From the NCBI GenBank assembly GCA_937894355.1, contig CALCRD010000475.1, positions 1 to 12,756 on the forward strand: a stretch of DNA of 12,756 nucleotides, written 5' to 3'. This stretch comes from an uncultured Bacillus sp. GTDB lineage: Bacteria; Bacillota; Bacilli; Bacillales; Cytobacillaceae. A program made the position numbers and the translations under genes. Of the stretch, positions 6,033-12,756 are shown piece after piece. The notes beneath the pieces are model-generated. The model was not told the origin of the DNA. It was given only the letters and a program-made list of their open reading frames with translations, and searched no databases. Position 1 is the first letter of the stretch. Every line of letters begins with the position of its first letter.

Positions 6033-7688
6033 TTACCAGAACTTGAATCCAGGTGATCCTGGAGGTGAGTTCAAGATAATATCAGTAAGTGGAATAGTGT
6101 AAGCGAATAGGATAATTAAAGCAGTTAGACCTAACCATAATTTCCAGTTCTCTAATACCATTGGAGCTGGTTCTGCATTTTCATCAACTTCTCCAACTGG
6201 GAATTCTTCAACACCTTTTGGTGCAAAGAAAGCAAGTTTTACAACAATGTAAAGTACAAGCAAGATAGAGATGAATAGGATTGAACCACCAACAGCTTGT
6301 GCGATTTGGTAAGGAATCCATTCAGCTGCTTGAGCTGCACCGCCATATTCTGAGAAAGAAGAACGACGAGGTGCACCAAGTAATCCAGCTGCGTGCATTG
6401 CTGATGACATGAATGTCATACCAACTGCCCAAAGAATACCTTGTACAATTGCTAATTTGTTTAAAGCTTTTGTAAGTGTTCTTCCAGTTAAATGTGGTAT
6501 TAACCAGTATGCAGTTCCGAAGAACGTTAATACTACAGCAGTAGCCAAAGTTAAGTGGAAGTGACCTGTTACCCAAATTGTATTATGAACTACTTGGTTC
6601 ATTTGGTGAGAAGCGTTAACCATACCACCGGCACCAGCTGGAATGAAAGCAGCCATACCGATAAATGGTACTGTGAAACGAGCATCTCCCCAAGGAAGTT
6701 TCTTGAAGAATCCGAATAAACCTTTTGCACCTTTTGAACGACCGAATGTTTCGAAAGTTGCAAACATAGAGAATGCAGTCATCATAGATGGAATAACAAC
6801 TAAGAATGTTAATACTACTTGTAAGAATTTCCATGCTGGATCAATACCAGGCTCAGTTAATTGGTGATGGAACCCAACTGGAACTGAGAACAATAGGAAC
6901 AATAAGAATGAAAGTCTTGCAAGTGAATCTGAGAAGATTTTTGCGCCAATAACTTTTGGTACTACAACATACCAAGCCATATATGCTGGTAATAGCCAGA
7001 AATATACAAGTGGATGTCCAAAGTACCAGAATAAAGTACGACTGACTAATACGTTGATTGTATCAACTAAACCTAATGACCATGGTAAAATTTGAATAAG
7101 TACAGTTGCTGCTACCCCGATTGTTGCAACATCCCAAAGGATAGTGTTAACAAGAGCCATGAATGTTAATAATGGACTTGGTTTTCCTGGGTTAGCTTTA
7201 CGCCATTTGATATATGATGCGATTACAACTGCACCATCAATCCAACTACCTACAACAACTAGTGTTAAACCTAAGTAATAAAGCACATGTGCTTGAAGTG
7301 GAACATAGAAAGTATAAAGCACTGATGCTTGATTTAAAAGAACCATTACTGCAGCCATCACGGTACCAAGGGTCATTACCCAAAAACCGATCCAACCTGT
7401 TTTACGAAGACCGTTGGTTAATGTACCAGCAGTAGCACTCGTACCTGCAATTTGGAATCCTAAAATAAAGAATGTTGTTAAGACTAGACCTAAAATAACA
7501 CCATGAACTGTTAATACTTGATAATATCCGATTCCGAATGGTAATTCGAATTTACCTGAACGTACAAGGACTTGTAATAGTCCAGCAAGTCCACCTACTA
7601 GTAAAGCTATGAAGGCTACATAAAAGTGAGCCATTACCAATTTTGCGTCGCGAGAATCAACTTTGTATTTAACTGATGGAGTTTGCAT
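6033..7688 (-). CDS. cbaA: ba3-type cytochrome c oxidase subunit I
   Basis: A 551-residue B-family heme-copper oxidase subunit I, the proton-pumping catalytic subunit that reduces O2 at the heme a3(o3)/CuB centre. Ligands are H62 (low-spin heme), H225 and Y229 in GHPLVYF (CuB and its cross-linked tyrosine), H274-H275 (CuB), and H376 and H378 in HFH (high- and low-spin heme). All but the first are spaced exactly as in the Thermus ba3 enzyme, offset by 8 residues. About 13 membrane helices are expected; the length is normal. The A-family glutamate motif is absent, as in B-type enzymes. ATG overlaps the cbaB stop by one base (TAATG), so translation is coupled. In Geobacillus the homologue is called b(o/a)3 oxidase. 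It ends at the bidirectional terminator. Confidence 0.95.
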   Translation of the reverse strand: MQTPSVKYKVDSRDAKLVMAHFYVAFIALLVGGLAGLLQVLVRSGKFELPFGIGYYQVLTVHGVILGLVLTTFFILGFQIAGTSATAGTLTNGLRKTGWIGFWVMTLGTVMAAVMVLLNQASVLYTFYVPLQAHVLYYLGLTLVVVGSWIDGAVVIASYIKWRKANPGKPSPLLTFMALVNTILWDVATIGVAATVLIQILPWSLGLVDTINVLVSRTLFWYFGHPLVYFWLLPAYMAWYVVVPKVIGAKIFSDSLARLSFLLFLLFSVPVGFHHQLTEPGIDPAWKFLQVVLTFLVVIPSMMTAFSMFATFETFGRSKGAKGLFGFFKKLPWGDARFTVPFIGMAAFIPAGAGGMVNASHQMNQVVHNTIWVTGHFHLTLATAVVLTFFGTAYWLIPHLTGRTLTKALNKLAIVQGILWAVGMTFMSSAMHAAGLLGAPRRSSFSEYGGAAQAAEWIPYQIAQAVGGSILFISILLVLYIVVKLAFFAPKGVEEFPVGEVDENAEPAPMVLENWKLWLGLTALIILFAYTIPLTDIILNSPPGSPGFKFW

Positions 7689-8164
7689 TATTCAACCACC
7701 TCGATTTTCGATGTCATCAAGTGATGGCCCATTCCGCAATATTCATTACATACGATTAAGAATTCTCCAGCTTTATTAAATGAAGCAACATATTCACTAA
7801 TAAAACCAGGTTCTAACATCATATTAACGTTGGTGCCAGCTACTTCAAAACCATGAATGACATCTTTTGTTGTAGCAATAACTTTTACTTTTGCGCCTTT
7901 TGGAATTTGGACACTTCCAGGATTGTAATTAAATGCAGATGCTACAAAGACCAACTCATACTCCCATTCTTTTCCTTCAACCTTTTTCAATCCAGGTTGG
8001 TCAAATGGAGCTGTTGTATCGACTTTCGCAGGATCTACTGTCGCTAAACAGCTAGGTGGTTGATTTCCTAAATAGAAAGCACTTACCCCTAGAACTGATA
8101 GAAACACAATTAGCATTGTAATCCCGAAAATTAGCCAAACCTTTTCAAATTTATGGATATGCAT
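7688..8164 (-). CDS. cbaB: ba3-type cytochrome c oxidase subunit II (CuA)
   Basis: A 158-residue subunit that takes electrons from cytochrome c into the CuA centre. It has one N-terminal membrane anchor (about 10-32) and a cupredoxin domain facing outside. CuA ligands are all present: H104 (DVIHGFEV), and C139, E141, C143, H147 and M150 in CNEYCGMGHHLM. The single anchor and short length are characteristic of ba3 rather than aa3 subunit II, and there is no fused heme c domain. Start ATG at 8164 has a strong GGGGGGAG ribosome binding site 8 nt upstream. It lies 21 nt after the small subunit IIa gene and overlaps cbaA by one base. Confidence 0.95.
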   Translation of the reverse strand: MHIHKFEKVWLIFGITMLIVFLSVLGVSAFYLGNQPPSCLATVDPAKVDTTAPFDQPGLKKVEGKEWEYELVFVASAFNYNPGSVQIPKGAKVKVIATTKDVIHGFEVAGTNVNMMLEPGFISEYVASFNKAGEFLIVCNEYCGMGHHLMTSKIEVVE

Positions 8165-8185
8165 GGCTTTTTCTCCCCCCTTAAT

Positions 8186-8341
8186 CTACAAACGACCTAA
8201 ATACAGAAAATAAACGCTAGCCCAAGTACCTAGTAATACAAAACCAACGAAGAAAACGGCAGCTAATGTTCCCTTAAGGGATGAGCCTTCTTCCGTTTTT
8301 AATGGAGCGTTTGCATTATTTCCAAGTTCCGTTTTCACCAC
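8186..8341 (-). CDS. cbaD: ba3-type cytochrome c oxidase subunit IIa (small)
   Basis: A 51-residue protein with one C-terminal membrane helix (about 24-48) and the ending VYFLYLGRL. The first half is polar (MVKTELGNNANAPLKTEEG). Size, topology and position directly before subunit II match subunit IIa of B-type oxidases, where the Thermus operon is cbaD-cbaB-cbaA. In these enzymes subunit IIa supplies the helix that replaces the second anchor of subunit II. The start is GTG at 8341 with AGGAG at 8351-8355 and a 9-nt spacer; the second GTG at 8338 is possible. An in-frame stop lies just upstream, so the gene cannot be longer. Its small size and GTG start make it easy to miss. Confidence 0.88.
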   Translation of the reverse strand: MVKTELGNNANAPLKTEEGSSLKGTLAAVFFVGFVLLGTWASVYFLYLGRL

Positions 8342-8560
8342 AATAATTCACTCCTTTCTTAATATTAGAAAAATTAATGATTACACTTACATAATACAGA
8401 ACAATCGAGAATATTCCACCTACTTCGACGAAGTTCACAAATTGTTCAATATTTTAATAACCATCATGTTGATAGTGAAAAGTTGAAATCTAGGTGATTT
8501 ATGTCACAAAGAGATATGAAAAAGTGTGAAGGAAATGTGAACTAGTTGTGAAGTAAGTGA
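8342..8560 (-). promoter_or_regulatory. Regulatory region of the ba3 oxidase operon
   Basis: This holds a CRP/FNR-like box GGTGA-TTTATG-TCACA (8493-8508), three perfect TGTGAA hexamers at 8525-8530, 8536-8541 and 8547-8552 (exact 11-bp period), a related AGTGAG at 8556-8561, and a 13-bp palindrome ACTTCG-A-CGAAGT (8422-8434). Candidate -10 hexamers on the minus strand are TATCAA (8474-8469) and TAAAAT (8456-8451). I cannot decide between them, so the box position relative to the start is uncertain. No coding frame is seen. Confidence 0.55.
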
Positions 8561-8872
8561 GAAGTTTCACAGTTTTTGGGACAGTAAAAAAGGTGAAATA
8601 ATCTTTAGAAGAATGGCACTTTTCATTTGGGAATAAATTCTGATAGTCAATTTGCATAGTTAACGATATAATAGTTACCTTTTCAATTAGGCTATGTTAA
8701 AGATTATTGCTGATTTTTTACTCTTATGTTGACCAGGCCAGTTTAACGCAGACTTCTATAAAAAGAATAATTTGGGAGTAGGCGATTATAATTAATTTCG
8801 ATTCACCATTTTATCGATTGTGAAATAAACTAAAAACAAATTGCTGTAGTGACAGGAAGTGGAATAGGATAG
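8561..8872. other. AT-rich intergenic stretch, mostly without recognisable features
   Basis: No credible gene. A possible rightward promoter has TAGTCA (8644-8649), a 17-nt spacer and TATAAT (8667-8672). An imperfect 12-bp inverted repeat, GGCTATGTTAAA (8690-8701) against TTTAACGCAGAC (8742-8753), pairs at 9 of 12 positions and may be the ends of a 64-bp decayed mobile fragment. Both calls are weak. Confidence 0.35.
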
Positions 8873-9025
8873 ATGGAAAAATTTTATTGTGATCATTGCC
8901 GCCTTTTATACGATTATAAAAAGAAGTGTGATGTTTGTGGGAATTCAGCAGAAAAATTGATTTTCATTAATGTTCATAATCAACCAAACAAGAAAAATAA
9001 GCGAGAATTTTATAGATATAACTAA
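8873..9025 (+). CDS. Small zinc-ribbon-like protein
   Basis: A 50-residue ORF beginning MEKFYCDHCRLLYD. It has two knuckles, C6-x2-C9 and C19-x2-C22-G, the usual layout of a short four-cysteine zinc ribbon, followed by a basic tail rich in Lys, Asn and Tyr. The cysteine spacing argues that it is a real protein rather than chance. The ribosome binding site is modest (GTGGAA, 8859-8864, or GGAAG further up). A weak promoter may lie at 8644-8672 and a terminator at 9167-9194. No family or function is recognised. It stands alone between the oxidase operon and bcsA. A partner protein or nucleic acid is plausible but unsupported. Confidence 0.6.
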   Translation: MEKFYCDHCRLLYDYKKKCDVCGNSAEKLIFINVHNQPNKKNKREFYRYN

Positions 9026-9100
9026 TTCGATTGAAAGTTGCGGAGTTAGTGCCATAATATTACCTGCGTATCGGGTCATATATTAAATTGGAAAATATAT

Positions 9101-9113
9101 TATAATGACCAGA
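9101..9113 (+). promoter_or_regulatory. Candidate promoter -10 within an AT-rich inverted repeat
   Basis: TATAAT (9101-9106) predicts a start near 9113. It lies in the inverted repeat GGTCAT...ATGACC (9074-9110), whose arms also contain ATATATT/AATATAT. No good -35 at 17 nt was found. Confidence 0.3.
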
Positions 9114-9166
9114 CCTCGAGCGCCAATTATAATATAAATGCACAACAACTTCTTCAAAACGTTCTT

Positions 9167-9194
9167 GCTCCCTGTTTATTAGGGGGCTTTTTTT
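9167..9194 (+). terminator. Rho-independent terminator
   Basis: Stem GCTCCCT / AGGGGGC with one G-U pair, a 7-nt loop and seven T residues. It ends either the zinc-ribbon mRNA or a short RNA from the 9101 promoter candidate. Confidence 0.85.
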
Positions 9195-9297
9195 GTTTCC
9201 CTTAAAACCAACTCAATTTCTGAACTTTATGGAGAATACATACTCTTTAATAAAAAAGGAAAAAATAGCCTAACTGATATAATAAGGAGAGATATGA

Positions 9298-10377
9298 ATG
9301 CCAGCAATCGTTTCAGTAGGAGAAGCAGTTCCAAAAACGGTAAATGGGCAAGACCAAGCAATGGAATTTGCTAGTGAGATTTTTTCAGAGTCCTTTAAGG
9401 ATATTGAGCGCTTACTAACCTCTTTCCAAAATGGAAACATTGAAAAACGGCACTTCGTTCATTCTCTTGACTGGTATAAACAAGATCACTCATTTTCCGA
9501 AAAAAATAATGCTTATATAGACTCGGCCATTCATTTAGGTGTTGAGGCAATCACGAATTGTTTAACGAATACAGCATTTCTTAATCAGAATGTCCCTTAT
9601 CAAGATATCGAAGCGATTTTTATGATATCAAGCACGGGAATAGCAACACCAAGTATTGAGGCAAGAATTATGAACCTTTTGCCATTTTCAGCACATACAA
9701 AAAGGATACCTATTTGGGGTTTAGGATGTGCTGGCGGTGCCGCAGGATTATCAAGAGCATATGAGTATTGCCTGGCCTTTCCTGATGCAAAAGTATTAGT
9801 CCTATCAATAGAATTGTGTAGCCTAACATTTCAAAGAAATGATACTTCCAAAAGTAATTTAATCGGAACTTCTCTATTTGCTGATGGTGTGGCTTGTGCC
9901 TTGGTTTGTGGTGACAAAGCAAGGTTTCAATCCAATCTGAAAGCACTTCCTTCTATAATAGGTACCCAATCGACCTTAATGCCAAACTCGATCGATGTAA
10001 TGGGGTGGGAGGTCAAGAATTCTGGTCTATTTGTTATTTTTTCAAAAGACATACCAACAATTGTCGAGAATTGGCTCAAACCCAATGTTACAGAGTTCCT
10101 AAAGCTATATGGGTATGGAATCGAAGATCTTCAGCACTTCATTGCTCACCCTGGCGGCAAAAAAGTATTAGATGCCTATGAAAAGGCCCTCCAGCTCCCT
10201 AGTAAGATGACAAAAATACCAGGTGAGGTATTAAAGGAATTTGGTAATATGTCCTCTGTAACTATTCTTTTTATCCTAAAAAGGTATATGGAGATTGCCA
10301 TTAAGGGTGACATCGGTCTAGCCACCGCATTAGGTCCAGGATTTAGCTCGGAATTATTATTGATGAGGTGGGAATAA
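9298..10377 (+). CDS. bcsA: Type III polyketide synthase (alkylpyrone synthase)
   Basis: A 359-residue chalcone/stilbene-synthase-family enzyme that condenses fatty acyl-CoA with malonyl-CoA to alkylpyrones (BcsA/BpsA in B. subtilis). The catalytic triad is visible: C144 in GLGCAGG, H284 in AHPGG, and N317 in GNMSS. The C-terminal GPGFSSE motif (346-352) is also typical. The length is close to the B. subtilis enzyme. Start ATG 9298 has AAGGAG (9284-9289) with an 8-nt spacer. A nearer ATG at 9294 is out of frame. The gene is separated by one base from the methyltransferase gene, and the pair forms an operon. An extended -10 TGATATAAT (9275-9283) abuts the ribosome binding site and would give a nearly leaderless mRNA; the true promoter may lie further upstream. 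Confidence 0.95.
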   Translation: MPAIVSVGEAVPKTVNGQDQAMEFASEIFSESFKDIERLLTSFQNGNIEKRHFVHSLDWYKQDHSFSEKNNAYIDSAIHLGVEAITNCLTNTAFLNQNVPYQDIEAIFMISSTGIATPSIEARIMNLLPFSAHTKRIPIWGLGCAGGAAGLSRAYEYCLAFPDAKVLVLSIELCSLTFQRNDTSKSNLIGTSLFADGVACALVCGDKARFQSNLKALPSIIGTQSTLMPNSIDVMGWEVKNSGLFVIFSKDIPTIVENWLKPNVTEFLKLYGYGIEDLQHFIAHPGGKKVLDAYEKALQLPSKMTKIPGEVLKEFGNMSSVTILFILKRYMEIAIKGDIGLATALGPGFSSELLLMRWE

Positions 10378-10378
10378 C

Positions 10379-10897
10379 ATGTTTCCATTATTAATATTTG
10401 TTTTCATTATAGTGGTTCAAAGAATAGTGGAGTTATTGATTGCCAAGCGAAATGAGACATGGATGAGGAATCGTGGAGCAATTGAATTTGGAAGTTCCCA
10501 TTACCCGTATATTGTGGCGATGCATACGTTGTTTTTGGGTGCTTTCATTTTAGAAACATTTATTTTTGAAAAAAAACCATCAGTCATTTGGCCAATTCTC
10601 CTTGTGATTTTTATTTGTGCTCAAGCCGGAAGAATTTGGACCCTAGCTTCACTCGGGAGGTATTGGAATACGAAAATCATTGTACTTCCAAATGCTAAAC
10701 CGATCCAAAAAGGACCTTATCGGTACTTTAAGCATCCAAATTACTTAATCGTTGCCATCGAATTGTTGGTGATTCCGTTAATGTTTAATGCCATTTTTAC
10801 AGCTGTCTTTTTTTCACTATTAAATATTGCCATGTTATCGATTAGAATACCCACAGAAGAACGGGCATTAGCTCGGTTAACAGAATATGAATCGTAG
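10379..10897 (+). CDS. ypbQ: Isoprenylcysteine carboxyl methyltransferase-family protein (alkylpyrone O-methyltransferase)
   Basis: A 172-residue membrane protein of the ICMT family, with helices near 1-20, 45-62, 68-88 and 122-155. The SAM-binding signature GPYRYFKHPNY (112-122), E128, and the RIPTEERAL segment (156-164) are present. In B. subtilis YpbQ (BpsB) methylates the alkylpyrones made by BcsA/BpsA, and the gene pair here is the same. ATG lies one base after the bcsA stop, and its ribosome binding site AGGTGGG (10366-10372) is inside bcsA, so the two are co-translated. No terminator is evident before the next promoter. Confidence 0.93.
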   Translation: MFPLLIFVFIIVVQRIVELLIAKRNETWMRNRGAIEFGSSHYPYIVAMHTLFLGAFILETFIFEKKPSVIWPILLVIFICAQAGRIWTLASLGRYWNTKIIVLPNAKPIQKGPYRYFKHPNYLIVAIELLVIPLMFNAIFTAVFFSLLNIAMLSIRIPTEERALARLTEYES

Positions 10898-10963
10898 TTT
10901 GAGTCTGTGGATGTAGGTCTAATAAATAATCAAAAATAAATGGCACTAATTAATTCGGACTTA

Positions 10964-11014
10964 TTGAAAATGATTATCACTTATGGTATTATAATAAATG
11001 AAAATGATTATCAC
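10964..11014 (+). promoter_or_regulatory. Promoter with two Fur-box-like direct repeats
   Basis: The 16-mer TGAAAATGATTATCAC occurs twice, at 10965-10980 and 10999-11014. Each fits TGATAATNATTATCA with one mismatch. The first covers the -35/spacer of a promoter with TTGAAA (10964-10969), 17 nt, and TATTAT (10987-10992). The overlapping TATAAT at 10990 is another -10. The second lies at the predicted start (about 10999). Strong iron-dependent repression by Fur is expected. Confidence 0.75.
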
Positions 11015-11041
11015 TCACTTCCACAAAAGGTGGTGTTACAT

Positions 11042-11140
11042 ATGCTGTCAATTTTTATTACTCTGACGGTCGTAAGCTATGCATTTGTCATGAAATATGT
11101 ATTAAACCATGTATCAAGTCCATCACAAACAACCAAATAA
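11042..11140 (+). CDS. Small single-helix membrane peptide, predicted Fur-regulated
   Basis: A 32-residue peptide with one hydrophobic helix (about 2-20) and a polar tail rich in Ser/Thr/Gln, with two lysines. A longer frame from ATG 10940 lacks a ribosome binding site and would contain the promoter. ATG 11042 has AAAGGTGG (11026-11033) with an 8-nt spacer and is chosen. The two Fur-box-like repeats upstream and the terminator directly downstream make this a self-contained iron-regulated unit. It recalls the small Fur-regulated Fbp proteins of B. subtilis in regulation and size; I cannot confirm homology. It may act as a membrane peptide, or the transcript itself may be a regulatory RNA. Confidence 0.6.
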   Translation: MLSIFITLTVVSYAFVMKYVLNHVSSPSQTTK

Positions 11141-11163
11141 TTAATGAATTGAGAGATACACAG

Positions 11164-11189
11164 CCCATGCAGCCGCTTGGGTTTTTTTT
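11164..11189 (+). terminator. Rho-independent terminator after the small peptide gene
   Basis: Stem CCCATGC / GCTTGGG with one T-T mismatch, loop AGCC, and eight T residues. It lies 23 nt after the stop codon. Confidence 0.85.
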
Positions 11190-11199
11190 CTATGTTAAA

Positions 11200-11232
11200 G
11201 GGCAGAATTGCCCAAACATTTGTGTAATGTTT
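11200..11232. repeat. Two adjacent perfect hairpins upstream of dynA
   Basis: GGGCA-GAAT-TGCCC (11200-11213) is followed immediately by AAACATT-TGTGT-AATGTTT (11214-11232). Neither has a T-run, so they are not terminators. The second has the shape of a dimeric regulator operator. No family is recognised. Confidence 0.5.
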
Positions 11233-11343
11233 AGGTGTATAATTAGGAAAAATAGCAATTTTTGAATTTTTTGTGACAAAATTATATGAAAAGATTGAAA
11301 AATCGGATAAAATAAAAAAAACGGGATGACAAGGGGTAAATAT

Positions 11344-12756
11344 ATGGTACAAATTCTAAAGCAGAAGGAGCAATCTTTGCTTGGGAAGATTGCGGCTCTA
11401 TATGAGCTATTTAACCAAAATCGTGACGAACAAACAGCGGAAAGAGCACAGCAGTTAGCTAAGAAGCTGAATGATCAAGAATTTTCGATTGCTTTTTGCG
11501 GTCATTTTTCAGCTGGAAAATCGACGATGATTAATAGGTTAGTAGGGGAAAACCTGTTGCCATCAAGTCCGATTCCAACTAGTGCAAATCTTGTAAAAGT
11601 AAAATCAGGCGATGAGTATGCCAAGGTAATTTTCAAAAAAGAAAAGCCGCGGCTTTACTTAGCTCCATACGATTACGAGAAAGTTAAAACCTATTGCAAA
11701 AATGGTGATCAAATCGATTCAGTCGAAATTAGTCATGAAAATGCAAGTCTACCAAATAATGTCGTGATCATGGACACGCCAGGAATCGATTCAACTGATG
11801 ATGCTCACCGGATTGCAACCGAGTCCGCACTTCATTTAGCTGATCTCATCTTTTATGTAATGGATTATAACCATGTTCAATCAGAAGTGAATTTCCTATT
11901 TACCAAGGAATTGACTCAAGCAGGGAAAAAGCTATGTTTAGTTATCAATCAAATTGATAAACATCGGGATGAGGAATTAAGTTTTGCTAGTTTTAAGGAA
12001 AGCGTCCTACAATCTTTTGCTTCATGGGGTGTTAGACCAGAGTATATTTTTTACACTTCCTTAAAGAAAACCGATCATCCGGAAAATCAATTTACTGAAT
12101 TACAAACATTTTTACATGAAAAAATAGCCTGTCGTGAGGAAAATTTACCGATTAGTATTAATTCATCACTTGTGAAATTAACCAACGACCATTTGAAAAT
12201 TGTTCAAGAACAAGATGAAGAGGAAATTGACGCATTAGAAGATAAACTCAATTCTTTATCAGAATCGGAGCGAATGAATTTATTCGATCGAATGGACACA
12301 ATTGAAAATATGCTCTTTGAATTGACCAATGCTGTAGACCAAGCAGGCGTAGTTTTAGAGGATGAAATTAAAGATATCCTCGACACGGCCATCATTATGC
12401 CTTTTCAAACAAGAGAGTTTGCTCAACAATATTTAGAGGCTTGCCAGTCTGATTTTAAAGTAGGACTGTTATTTGCCAAAAATAAAACAGAGCAGGAAAG
12501 ACTACAGCGACTTGAGCGACTATATAATGATTTATCAGAACGAGTGAAGTCTCAGTTAGAATGGCATTTACGAGATTTAGCGCAAAAAACCTTGAAGAAT
12601 AATGGCTTTCAGCGACCTGAATTAATTGAAGCAGCTCAATCAATTAGTATTACGTTTGGCACAGAATTGCTTAAAGAAAATGTAAAACAAGGTGCACGTC
12701 TTTCAGGTGAGTATGTTCTTAACTATACAAATGATGTTACCAATTCGGTAAAAAGA
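11344..12756 (+). CDS. dynA: Bacterial dynamin-like GTPase, N-terminal part (runs off window end)
   Basis: An open frame of 471 codons without a stop, cut by the window end. It has a dynamin-family GTPase domain: G1 GHFSAGKS (53-60), G2 T79, G3 DTPG (144-147) and G4 NQID (202-205). A mostly helical, charged region follows (about 280-471), as in the dynamin stalk. B. subtilis DynA (YpbR) is about 1190 residues with two dynamin units in tandem and acts in membrane fusion and repair. Placement just after bcsA-ypbQ is as expected for ypbR. ATG 11344 has AAGGGG (11331-11336) with a 7-nt spacer. Whether the second dynamin unit is present cannot be seen. Confidence 0.93.
   Translation, partial: MVQILKQKEQSLLGKIAALYELFNQNRDEQTAERAQQLAKKLNDQEFSIAFCGHFSAGKSTMINRLVGENLLPSSPIPTSANLVKVKSGDEYAKVIFKKEKPRLYLAPYDYEKVKTYCKNGDQIDSVEISHENASLPNNVVIMDTPGIDSTDDAHRIATESALHLADLIFYVMDYNHVQSEVNFLFTKELTQAGKKLCLVINQIDKHRDEELSFASFKESVLQSFASWGVRPEYIFYTSLKKTDHPENQFTELQTFLHEKIACREENLPISINSSLVKLTNDHLKIVQEQDEEEIDALEDKLNSLSESERMNLFDRMDTIENMLFELTNAVDQAGVVLEDEIKDILDTAIIMPFQTREFAQQYLEACQSDFKVGLLFAKNKTEQERLQRLERLYNDLSERVKSQLEWHLRDLAQKTLKNNGFQRPELIEAAQSISITFGTELLKENVKQGARLSGEYVLNYTNDVTNSVKR

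Noticed and set aside
6322..7435. Additional open frames within cbaA on both strands
   Set aside because: They overlap a full-length, ligand-complete oxidase subunit and show no domain or ribosome binding site.
9026..9297. Purine riboswitch (xpt-pbuX precedes bcsA in B. subtilis)
   Set aside because: The conserved purine aptamer core and its two loop motifs are not seen, and no xpt or pbuX gene lies in the window.
10940..11041. N-terminal extension of the small peptide gene from ATG 10940
   Set aside because: There is no ribosome binding site, and the stretch contains the promoter and both Fur-like boxes; the start at 11042 has a good ribosome binding site.

Overview
The window looks like chromosomal DNA of a low-GC, spore-former-type Firmicute (Bacillaceae, Bacillus/Neobacillus-like). 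The reasons are AT-rich intergenic DNA, strong AGGAGG-type ribosome binding sites, GTG/TTG starts, typical Bacillus dispersed repeats, and the bcsA-ypbQ-ypbR(dynA) gene order known from Bacillus. The species cannot be named from sequence alone.

Region 1 (about 1-5750) is a nitric-oxide/low-oxygen respiration locus. A leftward operon (1878 to 94) encodes two small DUF2249 (TusA-fold) proteins and a polytopic membrane protein resembling heme-copper oxidase subunit I/NnrS. Its promoter has a CRP/FNR-type box centred exactly at -41.5 from the predicted start, and a Fur-like box over the -10. A rightward gene encodes a full-length quinol-oxidising NO reductase (qNOR, norB/norZ type) with all heme and FeB ligands. 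It is followed by a third DUF2249 gene with its own FNR-type promoter, again at -41.5. Between the divergent units lies a striking array of thirteen 52-bp hairpin units plus a half unit (about 2165-2872). It was evidently amplified as 104-bp dimers and is non-coding although open in several frames.

Region 2 (about 5750-8600) holds dispersed repeats, a shared bidirectional terminator, and a leftward cbaD-cbaB-cbaA operon for a ba3-type (B-family) terminal oxidase. The tiny subunit IIa gene (51 codons, GTG start) is easily missed. The upstream region has three perfect TGTGAA hexamers at exact 11-bp spacing and an FNR-like box. This suggests control by an OmpR-type regulator such as ResD or PhoP plus a CRP/FNR protein.

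Region 3 (about 8600-9300) is gene-poor. It has a 50-residue four-cysteine zinc-ribbon-like ORF, a possible decayed repeat, and a promoter-terminator pair that could give a short RNA.

Region 4 (9298 to end) has a type III polyketide synthase (bcsA/bpsA) with its partner methyltransferase (ypbQ/bpsB), which together make alkylpyrone methyl ethers. Next is a 32-residue membrane peptide gene with two Fur-box-like repeats in its promoter. Last is the first 471 codons of a bacterial dynamin (dynA/ypbR), cut by the window end.

Read together, the left half is a respiratory module: NO removal by qNOR, an oxidase, and three DUF2249 proteins plus an HCO-like membrane protein that share anaerobic-type promoters. 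The role of the DUF2249/membrane protein set is the least known part and the best candidate for an undescribed system.
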